7,239 nt of DNA from an uncultured Oscillospiraceae bacterium (GCA_934636045.1 CAKTZP010000110.1:1-7239), one strand, 5' to 3'; counted from the first letter of the stretch, positions 1-6,980 are shown. Program-made: numbers and translations. Notes: a model not told the origin generated them from the sequence alone.

Positions 1-2824
1 CCTCGTCGCGGGTGATGACCTGCGTGCCGAGCTTGCTGAAGTCGTGAGTTTTCTTGTCGGTCGGCGCGTCGGCGGCAAAGGTATAGGTCTTTTCCGCGTC
101 GGCGTTACAGCTGGGAACCCATCCGGCCTTGGTGACGCGGGTGCCGGTCGGATCGGTCAGGCGCCACGTGTAGTTGGGATTGCTCTTGGAAACGCGGTAG
201 CGATAGGTGGTCATGCCGTTTTCCGCATTCACCGCCGTCTCAAACGGCTCGACAGGCTTGGTGTTGAAGTTGTTGTACTGGAAATACAGGCCGAACTCCG
301 CGTCCGTGGGCGCGTTGACCGTCAGCACGACCGCGCCGGAGATGGAGATGCGCTTGGTCGTAACGTTGAAGGTCTTGTTTGTGGTCTGGTTGATCATCTG
401 ATTAAAGGCGTAGTGCTCCGTGTCCGTCGGGTAGGCGTAGATGTTATACAGCGAAGCGTTGCCCGCCTCATAGGAGAGGAAGGGGAAGGCGGTATAGTTG
501 GTGTCGTACGTGTACGGCGTACCGGCGTGGATCATGCTGCCGGTGACGGGCATGATCATCTCAACGGTATAGTCGTCCACGCCGAAATAGGTCTTGTCAA
601 CCTTTTTAGAGTAGGTGTAGCAGCTGACGATGCCGAGATAGATGTCGTTGCCGCCGCCGCCGTAGATGTCCTTTTCCATCGGCAGGGGCAGGCTCTGGCC
701 GCCGAGATAGATGTCATAGGCTTCGGTTTCGGCGTTCCAGCCGTAGCCGCGGGTGGAATAGCGGCCGGTGGACAGCGTGGCGTAGAACATGTTGTAGTTG
801 TTCACGACCGTGCCGCTGGCCGTTGCCGTCTCGTCGGCAGCGTCAAAGGCGCTGTTGGTGAAGGTGAGCCTTTCGTAGTCGTGCAGCTCGTACTGCGTGC
901 CATTCACCTCGACGTAGTCCGTCTCGCCCTCGATGATGGTGTAGTCGGCGGGGTTATAGACATACTCGGTCTTGCCCTCGGCATTGGTGAACCAGCCGAC
1001 GTAGTCATACTGCTTTTCGTCGATGCCCGCGGTCTTGTACAGCTCGAGCTTCGGGTAAACGTTGCCGTTGGTTTTGTAGTTCTGGTCTTGGCCGACATAG
1101 AAGTTGACGTTAGCCGTGACCGAATCGCGGACGTGCAGCGTCAGTGTCCATGTCTTTGCGGAGGTACCGGCTTCGTTTCTTGCGTAGAATTTGTAGAGAT
1201 AGTCGCCCGCCGTGTTCTGCACCAGGCTCTTGTTCACGCCGCCGAACAGCGCCTTTTCAAAGCCGGTCTCTGCGCTCCAGCTCTCGCCGCCGTCGGAGGA
1301 CATGGTGTAGAAATAGTTTTCGTAGGTCAAAGCCGCACCGGTCGGATCCTCGAAGATCTCGCCGTCCATCAGCGCGTCGAGCTGATAGCTCTTACCCGTC
1401 TGCACCGTCGCCTCGGTGTCGGTCACGCCCTCGCGAAGGCGCGGAAGATTGGGATCCTCGGTCAGCTCAATCAGCAGGCCGTATTTCTTGCCGATCTCGG
1501 AGTTCATGACGCTCAGGAACGCGGCCTTGCTGCCAGGCTGCGGCTGGAAGGCCGTCGCGTGCAGCGCCTCGAGGTTGCCGGCATCGATCAGCAGCGTATT
1601 GAGCCGCTCCGCAGTCAGAGTGACGGAGTTTTCATCCATTCCGTTGAAGAAATCGTCGCCGTTAATATCATAGGTGATGATCTCCGCCGCATCCGGCATA
1701 CAGACCGTCAGACTGCTGCCGTACGGCGCGGAAAGCGTGTAGTATTCGTCGGCAAAGGAATCGCTGCCGCCCTCAAAGCTCGTCAGCGTCAGCGCTTCAT
1801 CGCCGGCCTTCACCGTCACGGGAGGGGCCAGGGGCGCTTCCTTCTCAAAGCGCACCGCAACGTCGTCATAGGCGAAGTACGCGGGCTGGGAGAAGCCGTA
1901 GCCGTTGTTGCTGGAGCCGGTAATATTGAACTCCACCTTCGCAACCTTGCCCAGAGAGGCGAGATCCCACTTTGTCCAGTCCATAAGGATGTTGTCCGGA
2001 CCGTTGCAAAGATAGATGCTGGCCTCGCCGGTCTTGACGCCGTCCGCGCCGTAGCCGGTGGCGATCAGCTTGACCCAATCATCGGGGCCGATTTTGGCGG
2101 TCTGGCCGTTGCCGTTGAGATAGCAGTTGACGGCATAGCAGATGTTGTTGACGTACATGTGGTCAATCACATGGGTTTCGCCGTCTGCAAACGAGAAGGA
2201 GGGGAGAATCTGGCTGTCGGTATAGCCGGAGTTGTCCTTGTAGCCGAAATGCACGGCGAAGTTATCCGAGCCGTTATGGCCGCCGCCGGTGCGCTTGAGG
2301 CCGGTCGTGTCCTTCTGGTAAACCGTCAGCTGATTGTTGAAATTGCCGTAGGTGGTAAATTCGCCGGACACGTAGTTGGAAACGGCGTGGCCGCCGCCCC
2401 AGTAGCAGTAGTTTCCCCAACTGGCCGGAAGCGTGTGGGTCAGGCCGGTGTTGTTGGTGTCCGTCCAGGTATAGGCTTGGCTAACATCCGTCGTGCCGCT
2501 GCCCTCGCCGTAGAGCAGCTTGCCGCCGTACTGGGGGTCGTCGATCAGGCTCGACCAGTTGGTGCCGCCGGCAAAGTTCGTGCCGCCCTTATAGTCGGCA
2601 TCCTCAAAGGTCAGGACGCGCAGCTCGTAATTCTGCGTGGTGCCCTCGTCGGTCGGCTCGGCGGAAGGGGTGTCGGTGCCTTCGTTGGCATAGACCGCCG
2701 TCTCGTCGCTGCCCGTCGTCGCTTCCTCGGCGAACACCGCCGTCGGGAGCAGCGAGCAGACCATCAAAAGCGCCAGCACCAATGCCAGCAGCCGCTTGCC
2801 GTAGCTTGCAGTTTTTGTTTGCAT
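1..2824 (-). CDS. Secreted DUF4465-domain surface protein, N-terminal 941 residues (3' end outside window)
   Basis: The frame is open from an ATG at 2824 to the window edge, and no stop is seen. The start is supported by AAGGAG at 2840-2835, 10 nt upstream, and by a signal peptide directly after it: basic N-terminus, hydrophobic core at about residues 11-24, likely cleavage after AVFA near residue 32. A short acidic, Thr-rich linker leads into a DUF4465 domain at about residues 70-326. Its family-like features are a Trp/Gly/Ser-Asn segment (141-150), NFAVHFGY (188-195), YVNN (224-227), DDWVKLIATGY (248-258), and a C-terminal W..DL..LG.V plus PAYFAYDD (314-321). Residues about 470-566 form a cadherin-like module with FEDPTGAALTY. 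Residues 567-860 are Tyr/Asn-rich, probably beta-sheet, and unrecognised. The missing C-terminus may hold a wall anchor. DUF4465 occurs in exported proteins; I recall a link to Bacteroidetes B12-binding proteins, but this needs checking. A cobalamin-related role here rests mainly on the neighbouring riboswitch. Confidence 0.88.
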   Translation of the reverse strand, partial: MQTKTASYGKRLLALVLALLMVCSLLPTAVFAEEATTGSDETAVYANEGTDTPSAEPTDEGTTQNYELRVLTFEDADYKGGTNFAGGTNWSSLIDDPQYGGKLLYGEGSGTTDVSQAYTWTDTNNTGLTHTLPASWGNYCYWGGGHAVSNYVSGEFTTYGNFNNQLTVYQKDTTGLKRTGGGHNGSDNFAVHFGYKDNSGYTDSQILPSFSFADGETHVIDHMYVNNICYAVNCYLNGNGQTAKIGPDDWVKLIATGYGADGVKTGEASIYLCNGPDNILMDWTKWDLASLGKVAKVEFNITGSSNNGYGFSQPAYFAYDDVAVRFEKEAPLAPPVTVKAGDEALTLTSFEGGSDSFADEYYTLSAPYGSSLTVCMPDAAEIITYDINGDDFFNGMDENSVTLTAERLNTLLIDAGNLEALHATAFQPQPGSKAAFLSVMNSEIGKKYGLLIELTEDPNLPRLREGVTDTEATVQTGKSYQLDALMDGEIFEDPTGAALTYENYFYTMSSDGGESWSAETGFEKALFGGVNKSLVQNTAGDYLYKFYARNEAGTSAKTWTLTLHVRDSVTANVNFYVGQDQNYKTNGNVYPKLELYKTAGIDEKQYDYVGWFTNAEGKTEYVYNPADYTIIEGETDYVEVNGTQYELHDYERLTFTNSAFDAADETATASGTVVNNYNMFYATLSTGRYSTRGYGWNAETEAYDIYLGGQSLPLPMEKDIYGGGGNDIYLGIVSCYTYSKKVDKTYFGVDDYTVEMIMPVTGSMIHAGTPYTYDTNYTAFPFLSYEAGNASLYNIYAYPTDTEHYAFNQMINQTTNKTFNVTTKRISISGAVVLTVNAPTDAEFGLYFQYNNFNTKPVEPFETAVNAENGMTTYRYRVSKSNPNYTWRLTDPTGTRVTKAGWVPSCNADAEKTYTFAADAPTDKKTHDFSKLGTQVITRDE

Positions 2825-2885
2825 TCGTTTCGTTCTCCTTTTTGATAATATGGTCTATTTCCAGCCGCCCAAAGCGGCGAACCCA

Positions 2886-2905
2886 AAGAAAAGCCCCACC
2901 GGGGC
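2886..2905 (-). terminator. Terminator-like hairpin in the leader of the DUF4465 gene
   Basis: Read on the minus strand, GCCCC, loop GGT and GGGGC form a 5-bp GC-only stem (2905-2893), followed by TTTTCTTT. The plus strand also has AAAAA after the stem, so the U-tract is better on the minus strand. It lies about 60 nt upstream of the DUF4465 start codon. It could end SLH-gene transcripts or act as an attenuator between the two genes. The stem is short, so efficiency is uncertain. Confidence 0.55.
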
Positions 2906-2988
2906 AAAAACCATCGCGCAATCTGTGCAGCGGGCAGAGCCTACCCAATGCGTATGCGTTCGTGGTTGCGCATAAGAACAATTTTTGC

Positions 2989-3070
2989 GTAGGGCGGGGT
3001 GCCGTTAGCGCAGCCGTTGGCGGCTTTGCCGCCTTACGGATGCGGCATACCCCTTGCGGGTGCACCCCGC
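2989..3070 (+). repeat. GTAGGG-headed palindromic element, copy A
   Basis: The element begins GTAGGG. Its ends form a perfect 9-bp inverted repeat (2994-3002 with 3062-3070). Inside is a hairpin, GGCGGC, loop TTT, GCCGCC (3019-3033), extended by flanking complementary segments. Positions 2989-3061 align without gaps to 7167-7239; the last 59 bases differ at only two positions. This is a REP/MITE-like dispersed repeat with no coding content. Confidence 0.8.
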
Positions 3071-3107
3071 CGCGAATTCCGGACGCAGAACTGATGGTGC
3101 CGGCAGC

Positions 3108-3133
3108 GGCGGGCTGTGGGCAGCCCGCCCTAC
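3108..3133 (-). repeat. GTAGGG-headed palindrome, copy F (reverse orientation)
   Basis: A 9-bp perfect inverted repeat, GGCGGGCTG (3108-3116) with CAGCCCGCC (3121-3129), is followed by CTAC at 3130-3133, so the minus strand reads GTAGGGCGGGCTG. The segment 3118-3147 is present in inverted orientation at 6981-7010 with two mismatches in 30 bases. Confidence 0.72.
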
Positions 3134-3171
3134 GCAGCGTACGAAGCAGTGAATACGGCAGTGCCGGCGGC

Positions 3172-3193
3172 GGCGGTCAATGACCGCCCCTAC
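3172..3193 (-). repeat. GTAGGG-headed palindrome, copy G (reverse orientation)
   Basis: GGCGGTCA (3172-3179) pairs perfectly with TGACCGCC (3181-3188). On the minus strand it reads GTAGGGGCGGTCATTGACC, the same design as the plus-strand copy at 6929. It starts 15 bp beyond the SLH gene stop codon, so it would form a 3'-end hairpin in that mRNA. No U-tract follows, so it is not a standard terminator. Confidence 0.7.
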
Positions 3194-3208
3194 GGCGTGG
3201 TACGTGCT

Positions 3209-6013
3209 TTATTGCATCACGCGCTGTGCGTATCTGGCCAGAATGGTGGCAACCTGGGCGCGCGTGGCGTGGCCTTGGGGGTTGAGATGATCGCGGCCGG
3301 ACTGCGCCATGCCCTTGACAAGCCCCGCGGCGTTTGCCCACGCCAGTGCGTCCTTCGCGTAGGCGCTGACCTGCGCCGCATCGGGGAAGGCACTCAAATC
3401 GGCGCGCTTTTGGGTGTCCGCGCCTTTATTCTGCGCATAACGGTACAAAATCGCAGCAATCTGCTCACGGGTGACCTCGTTTTCAGGGGAAAAGTGCGTC
3501 GCGTCGATCCCGTTGACGACGCCGCTTTCAGACGCCCATGCTACCGCCTCAGCGTAATACGCCGCGGAAGCAACGTCTGCAAAGCGCCCTGCGGCCGCCG
3601 CCGCAGGCTTGCCGTCGAGCCGCCAGAGGACGGTAACGAGCATCCCGCGCGTCATCAGTGCGTCCGGGCTGAAGGTGTCCGCCGCCGTGCCGTTAAACAG
3701 CGCGTGCTCGTTGGCGAATTTCACGCCCGCGTAGAACCAGTCGGCCGGCCTGACGTCGCCGAACGGGTTTTCCCACGGCGTTTCGGGCTCGGGGTTCGGC
3801 TTCGGATCGGGCTCCTGCCAATTCGGGTCGGCCGCGCCGCAGACGGTGCATGTGCCGTTTGCGAACACATGTCCCTTCGCAGGGATTTCTGCTTGCTCGG
3901 CCAGAACGGCCGCGCAGACGGCGCAGTGCTTTCCTTCCGTCTTGCCCGGCTCCGTGCAGGTCGGTGCGACTGCCGGGTCAACGACCTCGGTGTGTCCCTT
4001 CGCGGGAATCACAGTCTGCTCAGCCAGAACCGCCGCGCAGACGGCACAGTGCTTCCCTTCCGTCTTGCCCGGCTCCGTGCAGGTCGGCGCGACTGCCGGG
4101 TCAACAACCTCGGTATGTCCCTTCGCAGGCACTGCCACGCCGCGGCGCAGCAGGGTATCGCAGACGGTGCAGTACACGTCGCCGCTGTAGCCGTCCATGG
4201 TGCAGGTCGCCGCGGTGGCGTTGCGCACCTCCTCCACGTGTCCCTTCGCGGGAATCACAGTCTGCTCGGCCAGAACGGCGGCGCAGACGGCGCAGTGCTT
4301 CCCTTCCGTCTTGCCCGGCTCCGTGCAGGTCGGCGCGACCGCCGGGTCAACAACCTCGGTGTGTCCCTTCGCGGGGATCACGGTCTGCTCAGCCAGAACG
4401 GCCGCGCAGACGGAACAGTGCTTCCCTTCCGTCTTGCCCGGCTCCGTGCAGGTCGGCGCGACCGCCGGGTCAACGACCTCGGTGTGTCCCTTCGCGGGGA
4501 CGGGGGAATCGGTATAGCTCGCGCCGCAGGCGGTGCAGGTGTGGGTCGTGTAGCCATCCTCGGTGCAGGTCGGCGCAGTCACAGCGGCGGCGTAGCTATG
4601 CGGCTTTGCCGCGATGGTCTCCGTCTTCGTGTCGCCGCAGCGCTGGCAGGTATAGAGCCGCGCGCCCTCCTTGGCGCAGGTGCTCTCGCGCAGAACGATG
4701 CCACCGTCCCACGTGTGCTCGCCGGGGCACTGCACGACGAGCCGCGCGGTGGCCGGCGCGATGCGCGCGTTCTGCGTGCCTGCGTTCTCGTCCAGCCCCA
4801 TCAGGTAGTAGACGCCCGGCTCCAGCCGGTCGGTGCCGACGGTGTAGGTGCCGTTGTTCTCCTCGCTGACGATACTCTCGCAGCCCGGCACGATGCTCCA
4901 GCTCTGCGTATACAGTGCGACGCGCAGGGTCGTGAGCGGCTCGAAGCTCTCGCTGCCGCCGTCGGCCACCGAGCGCGTGTCATATTTCTGCGCCCGGAAG
5001 GTCAGCGCGCTGCCCTGCCTGACCGCGTAGTCGTCTTGGTCGAAGCAGGCAAAGGCGCCGCCGTCCGACCAGAAATTCCAATCGCTGAACATGGCCAGAT
5101 CGACCGTGTCGCCGTCGGACAGCAGAATGTAGTCCGCCGTCGCGCCCCATGCCGGGCGCATCAGCGGGAAGACATGGTTGCGATAGTACATGAGGTTTTC
5201 GTCGTGCCCCCAGAACTCCTTCATATAAAGGGAGGTGGCGCTGCCTGTAATGTTCAGCGCGCGGGCGCTCGCCGTGTAGGCGTTTTCCTCGGTGTCGAAC
5301 ATGTCCGTAACCAGCCGTCCCTCGGAAAAGTCCAGCAGCCCCGAGGTGCCCTTGCCGCACTCTGCGGCGGGCAGACCGATGTAATACCGCTCGAGAAGAT
5401 AAATGTAAAGATGCAGCAGTGTCGGCCGCTCGATCAGCACGTTGTCCATGTAGCTTCCGCTCTCCGCGTCGGCATGATAGCGGTTAAAGTCGCTCAGGCC
5501 GTAGGCCTCCAGAGGAAAGTACGGAACGTCGACCGTCAGGTGTGCCAGCGCCGTGCCGTCGTCGTCCGCCCCGCGCAGCGGGATGCCGTTATTCGACAGG
5601 GTGACCTCCACGCGCACGCTGGCCTGATTGCTCTCGTCGTAGTTATACTGCGCCTCGTCGCCGCGCGGCGCTTCGGTAACGGTCAGCGTGAGCTCCGCCC
5701 GCGCCGTGCCGCCGCCCGTGCAGGCCGCAGTCACAGCCAGACGGTACTCCCCCGGCTCCGGGGTCGTAAAATTCAGCACGTTATCCTTGATGACTGCCCG
5801 CCCGCTGCTGTCCTCCGCCAGCGCAAAGGTCAGCGCATGGCCGTTCGGGTCGGCAAAGACCTCCGCCAGCGGCAGCCGGAACAGCTGTCCCGCGGCAAAG
5901 GGCTTCGTCTCCGGTGCGGTCACGGTCAGCGCGCAATCCGCCGCCGCAGCCGCCGGAAGCATGCCCAGCAGCAGCGCCAAGGTCAGGAAAAATGCAAAAT
6001 AGCGTCGTTTCAT
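3209..6013 (-). CDS. Cobalamin-riboswitch-controlled secreted SLH protein with DUF4430-like region and Cys/His repeats
   Basis: The protein has 934 residues from the ATG at 6013, with GAAGGG 9 nt upstream and a signal peptide beginning MKRRYFAFF. The frame is open to an ATG at 6130, but that start lies at the foot of the riboswitch terminator and would put 39 residues before the signal peptide. Cleavage is likely after the Ala run near residue 25; there is no lipobox. Residues 36-113 are a cadherin-like module ([11 protein letters not shown]). Residues about 130-310 resemble DUF4430, the transcobalamin/intrinsic-factor C-terminal fold: a [15 protein letters not shown] helix, [20 protein letters not shown] and [12 protein letters not shown]. 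Residues 446-715 carry seven Cys/His repeats (C..C-x2-C..H). A Pro/Glu linker (730-752) leads to three SLH motifs (753-801, 810-861, 873-930) with TRGM, TREQ and TRAQ, which bind secondary cell-wall polymers. Expected role: surface-anchored ligand binding, plausibly cobalamin. SLH is certain; DUF4430 is a remote match judged by eye. Confidence 0.93.
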   Translation of the reverse strand: MKRRYFAFFLTLALLLGMLPAAAAADCALTVTAPETKPFAAGQLFRLPLAEVFADPNGHALTFALAEDSSGRAVIKDNVLNFTTPEPGEYRLAVTAACTGGGTARAELTLTVTEAPRGDEAQYNYDESNQASVRVEVTLSNNGIPLRGADDDGTALAHLTVDVPYFPLEAYGLSDFNRYHADAESGSYMDNVLIERPTLLHLYIYLLERYYIGLPAAECGKGTSGLLDFSEGRLVTDMFDTEENAYTASARALNITGSATSLYMKEFWGHDENLMYYRNHVFPLMRPAWGATADYILLSDGDTVDLAMFSDWNFWSDGGAFACFDQDDYAVRQGSALTFRAQKYDTRSVADGGSESFEPLTTLRVALYTQSWSIVPGCESIVSEENNGTYTVGTDRLEPGVYYLMGLDENAGTQNARIAPATARLVVQCPGEHTWDGGIVLRESTCAKEGARLYTCQRCGDTKTETIAAKPHSYAAAVTAPTCTEDGYTTHTCTACGASYTDSPVPAKGHTEVVDPAVAPTCTEPGKTEGKHCSVCAAVLAEQTVIPAKGHTEVVDPAVAPTCTEPGKTEGKHCAVCAAVLAEQTVIPAKGHVEEVRNATAATCTMDGYSGDVYCTVCDTLLRRGVAVPAKGHTEVVDPAVAPTCTEPGKTEGKHCAVCAAVLAEQTVIPAKGHTEVVDPAVAPTCTEPGKTEGKHCAVCAAVLAEQAEIPAKGHVFANGTCTVCGAADPNWQEPDPKPNPEPETPWENPFGDVRPADWFYAGVKFANEHALFNGTAADTFSPDALMTRGMLVTVLWRLDGKPAAAAAGRFADVASAAYYAEAVAWASESGVVNGIDATHFSPENEVTREQIAAILYRYAQNKGADTQKRADLSAFPDAAQVSAYAKDALAWANAAGLVKGMAQSGRDHLNPQGHATRAQVATILARYAQRVMQ
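3869..4483 (-). repeat. Five-unit 123-bp in-frame tandem repeat (41-residue Cys/His units)
   Basis: Five units of exactly 123 bp run from 4483 down to 3869 (residues 511-715). Units 1, 2, 4 and 5 are nearly identical in DNA and protein. Each has C-x10-C-x2-C and ends IPAKGH, for example C522, C533, C536 and H551. Unit 3 (4237-4115) keeps the length and the Cys/His frame but is highly diverged ([15 protein letters not shown]). Two related upstream repeats (residues 446-473 and 483-510) and a half repeat (722-725) continue the pattern. The Cys/His spacing could bind a metal or form disulfides. Such arrays are common as spacers in exported clostridial proteins. Confidence 0.9.
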
Positions 6014-6039
6014 CGGCTCAATCCCTTCTTTTTCAAGCA

Positions 6040-6059
6040 CAAAAATACGCCCGAAGGCG
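6040..6059 (-). other. Small leader hairpin with U-tract before the SLH gene
   Basis: Read on the minus strand, CGCC, loop TTCG, GGCG (6059-6048) is followed by TATTTTTG. The UUCG tetraloop makes this 4-bp hairpin unusually stable for its size. It lies about 35 nt upstream of the start codon. It may be a weak pause or terminator, but the stem is too short to call with confidence. Confidence 0.35.
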
Positions 6060-6078
6060 AAAAACAGCAGAATTTTTC

Positions 6079-6112
6079 CCTTGGCAGACCGGCGGCACCC
6101 GGTCTGCCAAGG
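6079..6112 (-). other. 14-bp perfect leader hairpin before the SLH gene
   Basis: CCTTGGCAGACCGG (6079-6092) pairs perfectly with CCGGTCTGCCAAGG (6099-6112) around a 6-nt loop. On the minus strand it is followed by GAAAAATT, and on the plus strand by CACAGGAAG, so it has no U-tract in either direction and is not a standard terminator. It lies between the riboswitch terminator and the start codon, so it would head every transcript that escapes attenuation. Possible roles are mRNA 5' stabilisation or a leftover repeat palindrome. Confidence 0.6.
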
Positions 6113-6121
6113 CACAGGAAG

Positions 6122-6170
6122 AAAAAACAAAAATCGGTTGTGGGGATAGTACGACTATCCCCACAACCGA
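6122..6170 (-). terminator. Intrinsic terminator of the minus-strand cobalamin riboswitch
   Basis: Bases 6134-6150 and 6154-6170 form a perfect 17-bp stem with a 3-nt loop. Minus-strand transcripts then read TTTTTGTTTTTT (6133-6122). It starts about 20 nt after the aptamer and ends 109 nt before the SLH start codon, which fits the expression platform of a transcription-attenuating riboswitch. The usual logic would be that cobalamin binding favours this terminator and shuts off the SLH gene. No clear antiterminator pairing was found by eye. Confidence 0.93.
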
Positions 6171-6189
6171 TTCGGGCAAAGTGAATGCT

Positions 6190-6402
6190 CCCAGTAGGTC
6201 TTCTGAGTTGCGCCTGTGCGGAGTGCTCCGCGCGGCTGCCGCCCTGCCTTCTCAGGAACGCGCCCAATGACCGGCTTTCGCCGACGGACAGCAGCCTCAG
6301 CGCTCACAGCGACGGTCATCCAAGAGGCGCAACGCGCCTCCATCGGGGTGTTCAATCCCCGTTCCCTTGTTTACCAACGCGCCTGACGGGCAGCCTGCTG
6401 CT
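6190..6402 (-). promoter_or_regulatory. Cobalamin riboswitch, minus strand (controls SLH gene)
   Basis: On the minus strand, in order: a P1-like 5' strand CAGCAGG (6400-6394) then TGCC; GGGAACGGGGATTGAA (6366-6351) with its CCCC partner closing the conserved arm; the B12-box equivalent GTCGCTGTGAGCG (6313-6301); GTCATTGG; CTGAGAAGGC; and the 3' signature ACTCAGAAGACC (6209-6198). CCTACTG (6198-6192) closes P1 with one mismatch. This is the order of conserved blocks in the cobalamin riboswitch family. It lies between a strong promoter (6456-6484) and a terminator (6122-6170), and the SLH gene follows at 6013. Both the promoter and the terminator fit this orientation. Confidence 0.93.
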
Positions 6403-6455
6403 CCGCCGTTGCGGCCACGCGGTCTCTGCGAGCCGATATTTGATTTTCCGGTTTC

Positions 6456-6484
6456 ATTATACCGGCCGTTTTCCGGAAAGTCAA
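6456..6484 (-). promoter_or_regulatory. Sigma-A promoter for the minus-strand riboswitch and SLH gene
   Basis: On the minus strand, TTGACT (6484-6479), a 17-bp spacer and TATAAT (6461-6456) form a near-consensus promoter. Transcription would start near 6449, about 47 nt before the aptamer and roughly 435 nt before the SLH start codon. Confidence 0.9.
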
Positions 6485-6536
6485 TAGGATTCCGTATTTC
6501 TGTATCGAAAAATCGTTCGACCCGTTTTGCATGCCC

Positions 6537-6565
6537 TTGACATTGCGCATCGCGGTTGCTATACT
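6537..6565 (+). promoter_or_regulatory. Sigma-A promoter for the plus-strand riboswitch
   Basis: TTGACA (6537-6542), a 17-bp spacer and TATACT (6560-6565) form a near-consensus promoter. TG at 6557-6558 adds an extended -10 element. Transcription would start near 6572, shortly before the aptamer. It diverges from the minus-strand promoter, with 52 bp between the two -35 boxes (6485-6536). Confidence 0.9.
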
Positions 6566-6589
6566 GTAGGCGTGAAAATAGAATACCGG

Positions 6590-6766
6590 CTCAAAGTGCC
6601 GCCGCGCCCGCTTGGGGTACGGCGGAGAATAGGGAATCGGGTGCAAAACCCGAACGGTACCGCCGCTGTGATCGCGGAGGCCGCGCGCAGGGACGAAAGT
6701 CCGCCATTGGGAGACCGAGAAGGCCGCGCACGCGCCGACGATGCGAAAGTCAGAAGACCTGCTTTG
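6590..6766 (+). promoter_or_regulatory. Cobalamin riboswitch, plus strand (target gene beyond right edge)
   Basis: The conserved blocks occur in canonical order: AAAGTGCC (6593-6600); GGGAATCGGGTGCAAAACCC with its closing arm (6632-6653); the B12 box GCCGCTGTGA (6662-6671); GTCCGCCATTGGGAGACCG; GAGAAGGC; and the 3' signature AGTCAGAAGACCT (6748-6760). CAAAG (6592-6596) can pair with CTTTG (6762-6766) to close P1. This is close to the class I cobalamin aptamer consensus and clearer than the minus-strand copy. Bases 6767-6868, between aptamer and terminator, are GC-rich with no gene and probably hold the switching sequence. No coding start follows within the window. Confidence 0.95.
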
Positions 6767-6868
6767 CGTTCGTTCCTCTCCGCCGCCCGCGCATTTGCGG
6801 CCGACGTGTGCCCGGGTCTTCCCTGCGCGCCGCCCGGCAGGAGCGTCTCTCAATTTGCCAGCAAAAAA

Positions 6869-6904
6869 CGGAGGCTGCAACCAGCGTTGCCGCCTCTGCT
6901 TTTT
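6869..6904 (+). terminator. Intrinsic terminator downstream of the plus-strand riboswitch
   Basis: CGGAGGCTGCAAC (6869-6881) pairs with GTTGCCGCCTCTG (6886-6898) around loop CAGC. The stem has one internal mismatch (6876/6891) and one G-U pair, and is followed by CTTTTT. It lies about 100 nt after the aptamer, in the position of an attenuator. It would stop transcripts before they reach the unseen downstream gene. Confidence 0.85.
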
Positions 6905-6928
6905 ATGTACAGCCTTTCGTCCCACGCC

Positions 6929-6952
6929 GTAGGGGCGCTCATCGAGCGCCCG
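6929..6952 (+). repeat. GTAGGG-headed palindrome, copy C
   Basis: After GTAGG, GGGCGCTC (6933-6940), loop ATC and GAGCGCCC (6944-6951) form a perfect 8-bp stem. The layout matches the reverse copy at 3172-3193. Confidence 0.72.
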
Positions 6953-6980
6953 TGCTGGCACGATCGTATCCCCACACACG

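Larger units (their letters stand above)
2825..3208. other. Gene-free spacer between the SLH gene and the DUF4465 gene
   Basis: This 384-bp spacer carries no convincing gene. It holds three GTAGGG-headed palindromes (2989-3193), a terminator-like hairpin (2886-2905), a 5-bp hairpin around 2862-2878 and the ribosome binding site of the DUF4465 gene. I see no good sigma-A promoter reading left. The best candidate (TTGGGC, 16 nt, TATTAT near 2848) would leave almost no leader before the ribosome binding site. The DUF4465 gene may therefore depend on read-through from the SLH gene, or on a promoter I cannot recognise. Confidence 0.6.

Noticed and set aside
1631..1669. Dockerin/EF-hand-like loop (D386, N388, D390, N394, D397) in the DUF4465 protein
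   Set aside because: The spacing fits a calcium loop, but there is only one copy, the usual Gly at loop position 6 is Asp, and the context looks like a beta-rich domain. Chance is more likely.
44..2845. Plus-strand open frame of 933 codons
   Set aside because: It is antisense to the DUF4465 gene, whose frame has a ribosome binding site, a signal peptide and a recognisable domain. The plus-strand product is low-complexity Val/Gly/Arg/Ala with no domain. GC-rich codon bias on the minus strand keeps the antisense frame open.
2604..3065. Minus-strand frame of 153 codons overlapping the DUF4465 gene start
   Set aside because: Its first part is translated palindromic repeat and its second part is the DUF4465 signal peptide region in the wrong frame.
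6014..6130. Upstream start at 6130 for the SLH protein, adding 39 residues
   Set aside because: This start overlaps the U-tract region of the riboswitch terminator, has no ribosome binding site of its own, and would bury the signal peptide behind 39 residues translated from leader hairpins.
3116..6184. Plus-strand open frame of 1022 codons
   Set aside because: It is antisense to the SLH gene, and its repeats only mirror the 123-bp repeat. It also runs through the riboswitch terminator and a GTAGGG palindrome. The minus-strand frame has SLH motifs and a signal peptide.
6485..6536. Possible operator between the divergent promoters, with CGAA/TTCG half-sites
   Set aside because: The inverted repeat is only 4 bp and lies in AT-rich sequence expected between promoters. 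The riboswitches already explain regulation.
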